From NCBI GenBank assembly GCA_019670725.1, contig AP024629.1, positions 1,364,001-1,428,000 on the forward strand: DNA of 64,000 nt, written 5' to 3'. The DNA is from Alphaproteobacteria bacterium SO-S41 (GTDB lineage: Bacteria > Pseudomonadota > Alphaproteobacteria > Micropepsales > Micropepsaceae). The position numbers were made by a program, and so were the translations under genes. The notes under the pieces were generated by a model, which was not told the origin of the DNA, did not search any database, and worked only from the letters and a program-made list of their open reading frames with translations. This document shows, piece by piece, positions 1 to 8,000 of the stretch; position 1 is the stretch's first letter, and every line of letters starts with the position of its first letter.

Positions 1-62
1 CCCACAGTGTGGCGCTGGCAAGGCTGGCGCAGCGGCTTGGTAAAAAGAGCGCGCCCGGCTAG
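1..62 (+). CDS. C-terminal end of an upstream gene (partial)
   Basis: Reading from base 3, an open frame ends at a TAG at 60-62 and encodes a basic tail ending in KKSAPG. Codon choice has the G/C-rich third positions seen in the rest of the chromosome. The next gene starts 8 bases later, so the two are probably co-transcribed. Only about 19 residues are visible, so the product cannot be named; a chance open frame is possible. Confidence 0.4.
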   Translation, partial: HSVALARLAQRLGKKSAPG

Positions 63-70
63 AAGCCGCC

Positions 71-415
71 ATGATCACGCTCTATGGCATCCCGAACTGC
101 GACACGGTGAAGAAGGCGCGGACCTGGCTGGAAAAGGCCGGCAAGGCCTACAGCTTTCACGACTACAAGACGGCCGGCATCGACCGGGCGCATCTCAAGG
201 CCTGGATCGCCGATCACGGCTGGGAAAAGGTGCTGAACCGCGCCAGCACGACGTTCCGGGCCCTTGATGACGCGGACAAGGACGGGCTGACGGCCGACAA
301 GGCGATCCGGTTGATGATCGCGCAGCCCTCGATGATCAAGCGGCCGGTGCTCGACCTCGGCAAGCGCACGATCGTCGGCTTCAAGCCGGAGATTTATGCC
401 GAGGCGTTCGCCTAG
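71..415 (+). CDS. ArsC/Spx-family (YffB-like) reductase
   Basis: This 114-residue thioredoxin-fold protein belongs to the ArsC/Spx superfamily, YffB branch. The N-terminal motif GIPNCDTVKKAR carries the single conserved Cys at residue 10, followed by the helix typical of this branch. Length matches the family (about 115 residues). YffB-like proteins are thought to be glutathione-dependent thiol reductases; true arsenate reduction is unproven. No ars genes are nearby, so an arsenic-resistance role is not supported. The ATG at 71 begins right after the upstream stop codon. Confidence 0.88.
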   Translation: MITLYGIPNCDTVKKARTWLEKAGKAYSFHDYKTAGIDRAHLKAWIADHGWEKVLNRASTTFRALDDADKDGLTADKAIRLMIAQPSMIKRPVLDLGKRTIVGFKPEIYAEAFA

Positions 416-510
416 GACGCGAAGCCGCAGCGCCAAGCGTTGAAATCACAGCCTTCGGCTGCTTTACCGGACGACAGAGTGGATGCGAGCCGGGCGTCCG
501 GCGGGGGATC

Positions 511-2403
511 ATGGAAAAGCGTGTCTCGTGGGCCGAGCGTCTGCGCTACGGGTTCGACAAGTCGATGGCCGCGGGGCCGATCGCGCTGATCGGGTGGCTG
601 AGCTTCGTCACGCTGGTGGTGATCGTGATCGCCGCCTTCATCCTGGATGTCGGCGGGCTCACCACCGAGGGCGGCGAGCCGATGAGCTATGCCGAGGCGT
701 TCTGGCAGACGCTGATGCGCACCATGGATGCGGGCACCATGGCCGGCGATGCCGGCTGGACGTTCCGCATCGTGACGCTGGCGATCACGCTGTCGGGCAT
801 CTTTATCTTCTCGGCGCTGATCGGCCTCTTGAGTTCGGGCATTTCGGAAAAGCTGGGCGAGCTGCGCAAGGGGCGTTCGCGGGTGCTGGAGCGCGGCCAT
901 ACCGTGATCCTCAACTGGTCGCCCTCGATCTTCGACATCATCTCGGAACTCGCGATCGCCAATGAAAGCGAGAAGCGGCCCCGGCTCGTCATCATGGCGA
1001 ACAAGGACAAGGTCGCGATGGAGGACGAGATCGCGGCGAAGGCGCCCGATCTCGGCAGGCTGAAGATCATCTGCCGCAGCGGCGATCCGACCGATCTCTA
1101 CGATCTGCAGATCGTCAGTCCCGACGAGGCGAAATCGATCATCGTGCTGTCGCCGGAAACGGACGATCCGGATTCGCAGGTGATCAAGACGGTGCTGGCG
1201 CTGGTCCACGCGCCGGACCGCGCGACGAGCAAGTACCGGATCGCCGCGGAAATCCGGAATGCGTCGCGGGCGAAGGTCGCGCGCAAGGTGGGCGGCAGCG
1301 AGGCGCAGCTGGTGCTGGCCGACGATCTCATCGCGCGGATCATCGTGCATTCCAGCCGTCAGTCGGGACTGAGCGCGGTCTTCTCGGACCTGCTCGATTT
1401 CTCGGGCTGCGAGATCTATGTCGCGGCGCCCGGCGCGCCGCCCGCCGCGACGTTCGGCGCAGCGCAGGCATCCTACGAGAACCAGGCGCTGATCGGCATT
1501 TGCGACGCCGAGGGCCGCGTCAGGCTCAATCCGGCGCCCGATACGGCGCTGACGCATGCGACGCGGATGATCGTCATCGCGGAGGACAATTCCGCCATCG
1601 CGACCTCGACGCCGCCGCCCGATGCGGTGGATGAGGCGGCGCTGAAGGCCATCGCACCGAAGCCGCTCGCGCCGGAGCGCACGCTGGTGCTGGGCTGGAA
1701 CCGGCGCGGGCCGACGATCGTCTCGAGCCTGACGCGCTATCTGCCGGCAGGATCGGCGGTGACCGTGGTGGCCGACTATCCGGGCTTGACGAATGACCTG
1801 GCGGCCCTTGCCGGCGCGGCGCCTGGGATCGAAGTGACGGGCCGCACGGGCGATAGCTCGAGCCGCGAAGTGATGCTGGAGCTTGGCCTTGCGAGCGTTC
1901 AGCGGGTGATCGTGCTCAGCTCCAGCGACCAGATGGCGGTGCAGGCGGCGGATACGCGCGCGCTCGTCACGCTGCTGCATCTGCGCGAAATCATCGACGA
2001 GGAAGCGCTCCATATCGGAGTCGTCAGCGAGATCGCCGACGTGCGCAACCGGCCGCTCGCGGAAGTGACGCGGGCCGACGATTTCGTCGTTTCCAACAAG
2101 CTGATTAGCCTGATGCTGGCGCAGGCTTCGGAGAACGAATACCTGGCCGCGATCTTCGACGACCTGCTGGATGCGGACGGGTCGGAAATCTACATGCGGC
2201 CGGTCGAGGACTATGTGTCGATCGATCGGCCCGTGAACTTCCACACGGTCGTGGAAGCGGCGCGCCGGCGCGGCGAAGTCGCGTTCGGCTATCGCCAGCC
2301 GGGCGCTGCCGGGCGGCCGAGCGGTGTCGTGCTCAGCCCGCCCAAGTCGCAGGCCGTGCAGTTCACGGCCGGCGACCGGCTGGTCGTGCTCGCGGAGAAC
2401 TAG
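511..2403 (+). CDS. CASTOR/POLLUX-type ion channel with RCK/TrkA-N domains
   Basis: A 630-residue inner-membrane protein. One membrane helix lies near residues 23-45, followed by a re-entrant pore-like segment and a second helix near 87-110. A long cytosolic part follows with two Rossmann-like RCK/TrkA-N lobes starting near residues 128 (GHTVILNW) and 388 (TLVLGWNRRG). This is the layout of the CASTOR/POLLUX/DMI1 family of calcium-gated or potassium channels (DUF1012). Bacterial members are presumed cation channels, but ion and ligand are not known. A 95-base gap separates it from the reductase gene. Its stop codon shares the CTAG palindrome with the convergent gene. Confidence 0.88.
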   Translation: MEKRVSWAERLRYGFDKSMAAGPIALIGWLSFVTLVVIVIAAFILDVGGLTTEGGEPMSYAEAFWQTLMRTMDAGTMAGDAGWTFRIVTLAITLSGIFIFSALIGLLSSGISEKLGELRKGRSRVLERGHTVILNWSPSIFDIISELAIANESEKRPRLVIMANKDKVAMEDEIAAKAPDLGRLKIICRSGDPTDLYDLQIVSPDEAKSIIVLSPETDDPDSQVIKTVLALVHAPDRATSKYRIAAEIRNASRAKVARKVGGSEAQLVLADDLIARIIVHSSRQSGLSAVFSDLLDFSGCEIYVAAPGAPPAATFGAAQASYENQALIGICDAEGRVRLNPAPDTALTHATRMIVIAEDNSAIATSTPPPDAVDEAALKAIAPKPLAPERTLVLGWNRRGPTIVSSLTRYLPAGSAVTVVADYPGLTNDLAALAGAAPGIEVTGRTGDSSSREVMLELGLASVQRVIVLSSSDQMAVQAADTRALVTLLHLREIIDEEALHIGVVSEIADVRNRPLAEVTRADDFVVSNKLISLMLAQASENEYLAAIFDDLLDADGSEIYMRPVEDYVSIDRPVNFHTVVEAARRRGEVAFGYRQPGAAGRPSGVVLSPPKSQAVQFTAGDRLVVLAEN

Positions 2404-3173
2404 GGCACGACTTCGAAGCTCACCGTCGCGGTGTAGCTGCGATAGGGGCCGCCTTCAGCGGCCGGGCCCATGCGGTAGCGGGTCATCACCAGATAGACGT
2501 CGGCTTCGGTCGGCGTGAAGGCGATCTTGCCCTCGGCGTCGGTCTTGGCTTCAGGCGGGGCGGCGCCGGTATAGGTCTCGCCGTCGCGATGGAGCTGCAC
2601 CGGCTGGTCGGCGACCGGCTTGCCGTCGAAGAGCAGCTGGAACTGGACGGGATCGCCCGCGGCGGCCTCGTTGGGGTGAGTGACGGGCACGAATTCGAGG
2701 CCGGTCCCGCGCGGCGCCAGCGCCTTCGCGTCGGGCTTGCCGCGCGACACATAGGTGTCGGCGAGGGTCAGGCTCTGCATGTCCACGGCCTCGGCACCCT
2801 CGGGCGGCGTCGCGCCGGGCTCGAGGAACTCCCACTGGCCGTCCTTCTCATAGGCCTTGGCCGTGCGGCCGACGCGCGCGCCGCTGGAGATGCGATAGGT
2901 GCCCTCGGTGGCGGTTGGGACCTCCAGCACGGTGAGGTCCTTGAGGTAGGTCGGGGTCAGCGCCGCCTTGGCGCCGTCGGGGCCGACAACGTGGTAGTCG
3001 TCCGACTTCATCGCGACGTCCGGCGTGAAGAAGCCCTCGGTGAATGACCCCTCGACCGTCACGTGGTCGCGGTCCTTCGAGATGAAGACGTTCGGCAGCA
3101 GGTAGGGCGAGTGGGCGGCGGCCAGCGGCGTCAGCGCCGCGGCGAAGGCGAATCCAAGCCAGAATCGGGTCAT
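2400..3173 (-). CDS. DUF4198 periplasmic protein
   Basis: A 257-residue exported protein with a signal peptide over about residues 1-20 and a mature start near AHSPYLLP. It belongs to DUF4198, a family of periplasmic beta-sandwich proteins repeatedly found beside metal or TonB-dependent transport genes. The C-terminal half (about 155-230) has an immunoglobulin-like segment with FQLLFDGKPV and KIAFTPTEADVYLV. It is divergent from the TonB receptor and shares a 148-base control region with two palindromes. This suggests co-regulation by metal or heme status, which is inference. The substrate is unknown. Confidence 0.82.
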   Translation of the reverse strand: MTRFWLGFAFAAALTPLAAAHSPYLLPNVFISKDRDHVTVEGSFTEGFFTPDVAMKSDDYHVVGPDGAKAALTPTYLKDLTVLEVPTATEGTYRISSGARVGRTAKAYEKDGQWEFLEPGATPPEGAEAVDMQSLTLADTYVSRGKPDAKALAPRGTGLEFVPVTHPNEAAAGDPVQFQLLFDGKPVADQPVQLHRDGETYTGAAPPEAKTDAEGKIAFTPTEADVYLVMTRYRMGPAAEGGPYRSYTATVSFEVVP

Positions 3174-3214
3174 TTCAGTCCTTTGCCGGTCAAAATCGGC
3201 TTTTCATTCAGAAT

Positions 3215-3229
3215 GTGACTCAGAGTCAC
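3215..3229. promoter_or_regulatory. 15-bp perfect palindrome containing two GANTC sites
   Basis: GTGACTC-A-GAGTCAC is a perfect inverted repeat with a one-base centre, 42 bases upstream of the DUF4198 start codon. It contains GACTC and GAGTC, both CcrM-type GANTC methylation sites, which are known to influence alphaproteobacterial promoters. It may be an operator for the minus-strand gene; the binding protein is unknown. Confidence 0.5.
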
Positions 3230-3240
3230 TCGCAACAGGC

Positions 3241-3268
3241 TTGACGGCCTTGAGGTGCGCACGATAAC
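3241..3268 (+). promoter_or_regulatory. Predicted sigma70-type promoter of the TonB receptor gene
   Basis: TTGACG at 3241-3246 and GATAAC at 3263-3268 are separated by 16 bases. The expected transcription start falls near 3275, just ahead of the palindrome at 3279-3297. That geometry suits repression by a protein bound to the palindrome. Confidence 0.5.
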
Positions 3269-3278
3269 GAACGCGGCG

Positions 3279-3297
3279 ATTGCGATCAATTCGCAAT
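3279..3297. promoter_or_regulatory. Fur/Mur-like operator (TGC-N9-GCA dyad)
   Basis: ATTGCGA-TCAAT-TCGCAAT is a perfect 7-bp inverted repeat with a 5-base spacer. Its core has the TGC-N9-GCA spacing recognised by alphaproteobacterial Fur/Mur proteins. It overlaps or directly follows the predicted start of the TonB receptor transcript, 25 bases ahead of the start codon. Confidence 0.6.
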
Positions 3298-3321
3298 ATC
3301 AAGTTTTCGGGGGATACCATC

Positions 3322-5553
3322 ATGACGCCGTTCCAGGGACCGCTGCGGTCCGTTCTTTTCGCGACCTCCGCCCTCACCCTCATCGCCTTGCCCGGCGCGC
3401 TCGCCCAGGAGCAGCAGGTCGCCGCCGCGGGCATCGATCTCGGCAGCGAGACCGTGACGGTCACCGCGACCAAGACCGAGAAGAAGACCGACGAGGTGCC
3501 GGCGACCGTGACCGTGTTTACGGCCGAGGAGATCGCGGACCGGCTAGTCGACAATGTGAAGGATCTCATCCGCTTCGAGCCGGGCCTGTCGGTCCGCACC
3601 CAGCCCGCGCGCTTCACCGCGGCGCTCGCGACCACCGGCCGCGACGGCAATAGCAGCTTCAACATCCGCGGCCTGGAAGGGAACCGCGTGCTGGTTCAGG
3701 TCGACGGCGTGCGCATTCCCGACGCCTACGCCTTCGGCGCGCAGTCGGTCGGCCGCGGTGACTATGTCGATCTCGATCTGCTGAAGTCCGTGGAAGTGCT
3801 GCGCGGCCCGGCCTCGGCGCTCTATGGCAGCGACGGCCTGGCAGGCGCGGTCAGCTTCATGACCAAGGACCCCGGCGACTTCCTGAAAGGCGACCGCAAC
3901 TGGTACGCCCAGATGCAGGGCGGCTATGCCAGCGCCGACCAGGGCCTGAGCGGCGGCTTCGTCGGCGCGGCGCGCTCGGGCGAGTGGGAGGCGATGGTCG
4001 CCTATACCCACCGCGAGAGCGAAGGCCAGGAGACGCAGGGCACGAACGATTCGGCCAATACCGATCGCACCACCGCCAACCCCGAGGAGAACGTCTCCGA
4101 TGCGCTGCTGGCGAAGCTGGTCTTCACGCCGGATGCGAACAACCGCCTGCGCCTGACGCTGGATTCACTGCGCCAGGACATCGACTGGAATGTGCTGAGC
4201 GCGATCTCCAAGCCGCCGCTGGCCTCGACCAGCGTGCTCGGCCTCACCGCGCGCGACGAGGTCGAGCGCGACCGCATCACGCTCGACCACGAATATAGCG
4301 GCACGGGCTTCATCAAGAGCGCGCGCTCGAACATCTATTACCAGGACAGCACGACGCGGCAGATCTCGTGGGAAGACCGCAACACCGCCGTCGACCGCAT
4401 CCGCGATTCGACGTTCGACAACACTGTGTGGGGCCTCGGCACCACGCTGGAGAGCGAATTCACAACGGGCTCGGTGAAGCACCTGCTGGTCTACGGCGCC
4501 GACTATTCGGTGACCGAGCAGCAGAGCATCCGCTCCGGCACCGTACCGCCCGCCGGCGAGACGTTCCCGACCAAGCCGTTCCCCGATACCGACTACACAC
4601 TCGCCGGCTTCTACGTGCAGGACGAGATCGCGGTGCTTGACGGGGCGCTCACCTTCTTCCCCGCCGTGCGCTTCGACTATTACCAGCTCGATCCCGTCAC
4701 CTCGGACGCGCTCTATGCCGGGCCGACGCCGACGGAGTCTTCCGACAACCACTGGTCGCCCAAGCTCGGCATCGTATGGAAGATCAACGATACGTTCGGC
4801 GTGTTCCTGAATCTCGCGGAAGGCTTCAAGGCGCCGGCGCCGAGCCAGGTGAACACGAACTTCTCGAACCCGACCCAGTTCTATGTCTCAATCTCCAATC
4901 CCGACCTGAAGCCGGAAACCAGCCAGACGATCGAAGGCGGCTTCCGCTTCGGCGGCGATGCGTGGTCGGCGAGCGTCACGGGCTATTACGGCACCTATGA
5001 CGACTTCATCTCGCAGGTGCAGGTGCGCGGCAATTTCGCGTCCGGAGACCCGGCCGTCTATCAGTACGTGAACCTGCCGGGAGTCGAGATCTACGGTTTC
5101 GAAGGCCGGGCCGAGGGTCAGTTCGGCAACGGTTTCAGCGCGATCGCCGCGTTCTCCTATTCACACGGCATTTCGAAGACGAGCGGTGTCGAGACCCCGC
5201 TGCAGACGATCGATCCGGTGAAGTTCAGCGCCGGCCTCAACTATCGCGATCCCGACGGGCGGTTCGGTGGCCAGCTCGCCGCCGTCTATTCCGCGCGCAA
5301 GGATGCGGAAGATGCCTGCGCCGTCGCGGCGACCTGCACGCTGTTCCGGCCCGACTCGTTCACGGTGCTGGACCTGACGGCGTGGGTGCAGCTCGGCGAT
5401 CACGCCAAGCTGCGCGGCGGCATCTTCAACCTGACCGACGAGAAATACTGGTGGTGGAGCGACGTGCGCGGGATCGCCGCGACGTCGACGACGCTCGATG
5501 CCTATACCCAGCCCGGCCGCAACTATGCGGTTTCGCTGACCGTATCGTTCTGA
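3322..5553 (+). CDS. TonB-dependent outer-membrane receptor (heme/hemoglobin-receptor-like)
   Basis: A 743-residue outer-membrane receptor. I place the start at the ATG at 3322, behind a GGGGGAT ribosome-binding site and giving a clean signal peptide ending at ALAQ near residue 28; a longer TTG start at 3280 lies inside the operator. A TonB-box-like ETVTVTA segment precedes the plug (about 45-165, with FNIRGLEGNRVLVQVDGVR). A 22-strand barrel ends in a terminal Phe. FKAP and NPDL motifs resemble the FRAP/NPNL pair of heme receptors, but the stretch between them has no His, so the ligand is uncertain. The DUF6607 gene follows after 30 bases. Confidence 0.9.
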   Translation: MTPFQGPLRSVLFATSALTLIALPGALAQEQQVAAAGIDLGSETVTVTATKTEKKTDEVPATVTVFTAEEIADRLVDNVKDLIRFEPGLSVRTQPARFTAALATTGRDGNSSFNIRGLEGNRVLVQVDGVRIPDAYAFGAQSVGRGDYVDLDLLKSVEVLRGPASALYGSDGLAGAVSFMTKDPGDFLKGDRNWYAQMQGGYASADQGLSGGFVGAARSGEWEAMVAYTHRESEGQETQGTNDSANTDRTTANPEENVSDALLAKLVFTPDANNRLRLTLDSLRQDIDWNVLSAISKPPLASTSVLGLTARDEVERDRITLDHEYSGTGFIKSARSNIYYQDSTTRQISWEDRNTAVDRIRDSTFDNTVWGLGTTLESEFTTGSVKHLLVYGADYSVTEQQSIRSGTVPPAGETFPTKPFPDTDYTLAGFYVQDEIAVLDGALTFFPAVRFDYYQLDPVTSDALYAGPTPTESSDNHWSPKLGIVWKINDTFGVFLNLAEGFKAPAPSQVNTNFSNPTQFYVSISNPDLKPETSQTIEGGFRFGGDAWSASVTGYYGTYDDFISQVQVRGNFASGDPAVYQYVNLPGVEIYGFEGRAEGQFGNGFSAIAAFSYSHGISKTSGVETPLQTIDPVKFSAGLNYRDPDGRFGGQLAAVYSARKDAEDACAVAATCTLFRPDSFTVLDLTAWVQLGDHAKLRGGIFNLTDEKYWWWSDVRGIAATSTTLDAYTQPGRNYAVSLTVSF

Positions 5554-5583
5554 GTTCGCTGGCTTGAGGAAGGAAAAAAGAAA

Positions 5584-6570
5584 ATGAGAAACCTGCTTGT
5601 TGCCGCGGCGATGGCGCTCAGCCTTGCCGCCTGCGCGACGCCCGGCGCTTCGGCGCCGGTCGCCGCCGCCCCCGCTGCCACCCAGGCCGATTTCGAGCGA
5701 GACCGGCAGTCGATCCTGGCGATGGCCGGCAATTATCGCGTCATGTTCGACTTCAAGGAGACGGTGCCGTTCGTCGCCGACTACAAGCCGATTGAGCCCA
5801 AGGAGAGCGGCGGGTTCGAGATCGTGCGCGTGGTGGAAGACACCGGCACGAAGATCGCGCTGCAGCACATCCTCGTCATGGAGATGGACAACAAGCAGAC
5901 CTTCATCATCAAGCACTGGCGCCACGACTGGACCTACCAACCGAAAACCGTGCTGACCTATGCAGGTCCCGGCAAGTGGGTGCTGACCGATGTGCCCGCC
6001 GCGACCGCGGCCGGCGCATGGTCGCAGACCGTGTGGCAGACCGACGACTCGCCGCGTTACGGCGGGGTTGGTCACTGGCGCTATGACGGCGGCGACGTGC
6101 GCTGGATGAGCGACGAGACGCTGCGCCCGCTCGCCCGCCGCGACGCGGTGCGCAAGCCCCCCTATGACCATTATCGCGGCACCAACCGCCATGCGCTGAC
6201 CCCCAAGGGCTGGGTGCATGAGCAGGACAACGCCAAGCTCGGCCTCCGCAATGGCGTGCCGACGACCATCGTCCATGAGGTCGTGCTCAACACCTATCGC
6301 CGCGACGAGGACTTTCCGTCGGCCAAGGGCGACGCCTATTGGGCGAAGACCAAGGACTATTGGGCGGCGGTGCGCGGGATGTGGGACCAGGCGATCGCGG
6401 CCGGCAAAGGCGTGACCGTGAAGGAAGAGCCCGAGAACGGCTCCGACTCAGGGCCGGCGCTGATGGGCCTCGCCGATGACATCGTGTCGGGCACCGAGAC
6501 CACGGCCGGGGCGATTCTCAAGGCACGCGCCGAAATCACCCGCGTCACCGGCGTCGCGCTGACGCCCTGA
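5584..6570 (+). CDS. DUF6607 lipoprotein
   Basis: A 328-residue envelope protein with a lipoprotein signal: the lipobox LAAC places the lipidated Cys at residue 17, followed by an Ala/Pro-rich linker. The body matches the DUF6607 family of unknown function, with conserved aromatic stretches such as IIKHWRHDW and HWRYDGG. It starts 30 bases after the TonB receptor gene behind GAGGAAGG, so it is almost certainly in the same operon. Its role is presumably in handling the same ligand; no catalytic motif is visible. Confidence 0.75.
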   Translation: MRNLLVAAAMALSLAACATPGASAPVAAAPAATQADFERDRQSILAMAGNYRVMFDFKETVPFVADYKPIEPKESGGFEIVRVVEDTGTKIALQHILVMEMDNKQTFIIKHWRHDWTYQPKTVLTYAGPGKWVLTDVPAATAAGAWSQTVWQTDDSPRYGGVGHWRYDGGDVRWMSDETLRPLARRDAVRKPPYDHYRGTNRHALTPKGWVHEQDNAKLGLRNGVPTTIVHEVVLNTYRRDEDFPSAKGDAYWAKTKDYWAAVRGMWDQAIAAGKGVTVKEEPENGSDSGPALMGLADDIVSGTETTAGAILKARAEITRVTGVALTP

Positions 6571-6604
6571 TCGTCCCAATTCGGGATGCGGCAAGGATGT
6601 GGAT

Positions 6605-6633
6605 TGTAGGGGGCGCAGGTTGTGCCCCCTACA
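6605..6633 (+). other. Stem-loop between the DUF6607 gene and recA
   Basis: TGTAGGGGGC and GCCCCCTACA form a perfect 10-bp stem with a 9-base loop. No U-run follows, so it is not a classic intrinsic terminator. It may protect the 3' end of the upstream transcript or insulate recA. Confidence 0.5.
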
Positions 6634-6671
6634 TCTTGACGTTGAGGGAGAAACTTCAAGAGAACAAAACA

Positions 6672-6686
6672 GAACACTTGCAGAAC
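6672..6686 (+). promoter_or_regulatory. LexA (SOS) box of recA
   Basis: GAAC-ACTTGCA-GAAC fits the alphaproteobacterial LexA consensus GAAC-N7-GAAC and lies about 67 bases before the recA start. Two further GAAC half-sites at 6662-6665 and 6689-6692 flank it, giving a four-copy array. recA is therefore predicted to be DNA-damage inducible. Confidence 0.75.
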
Positions 6687-6752
6687 TAGAACAAAGGGGG
6701 CACATTCGACTCGTTGCCCGTCAACGAGCCGCATGAAATAAGGAACGCCCCG

Positions 6753-7847
<1,095 letters not shown>

Positions 7848-7894
7848 GCCTAGGCCATAAAGACGCAGGACTGGGTTTCGCGACACACCTGCCC

Positions 7895-7929
7895 AAAACG
7901 GCTCCGGACCTCTCGTCCGGGGCCGTTTT
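7895..7929 (+). terminator. Intrinsic terminator of recA
   Basis: A 15-bp stem (7895-7909 with 7915-7929, one mismatch) with a 5-base loop is followed by a T-rich stretch (GCTTTGATTTA). It lies 48 bases after the recA stop. Confidence 0.85.
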
Positions 7930-8000
7930 GCTTTGATTTATACCCCTGTTTTCAGCGCGGGTGCTTTGCACCGCACCATCGCACCCCTTAGATAGGGCCT

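Noticed and set aside
71-415. Arsenate resistance locus
   Set aside because: The protein belongs to the YffB branch and no arsR, arsB or acr3 gene is nearby.
412-2244. 610-residue minus-strand open frame over the ion-channel gene
   Set aside because: Composition is shadow-like and the plus-strand product has recognised domains.
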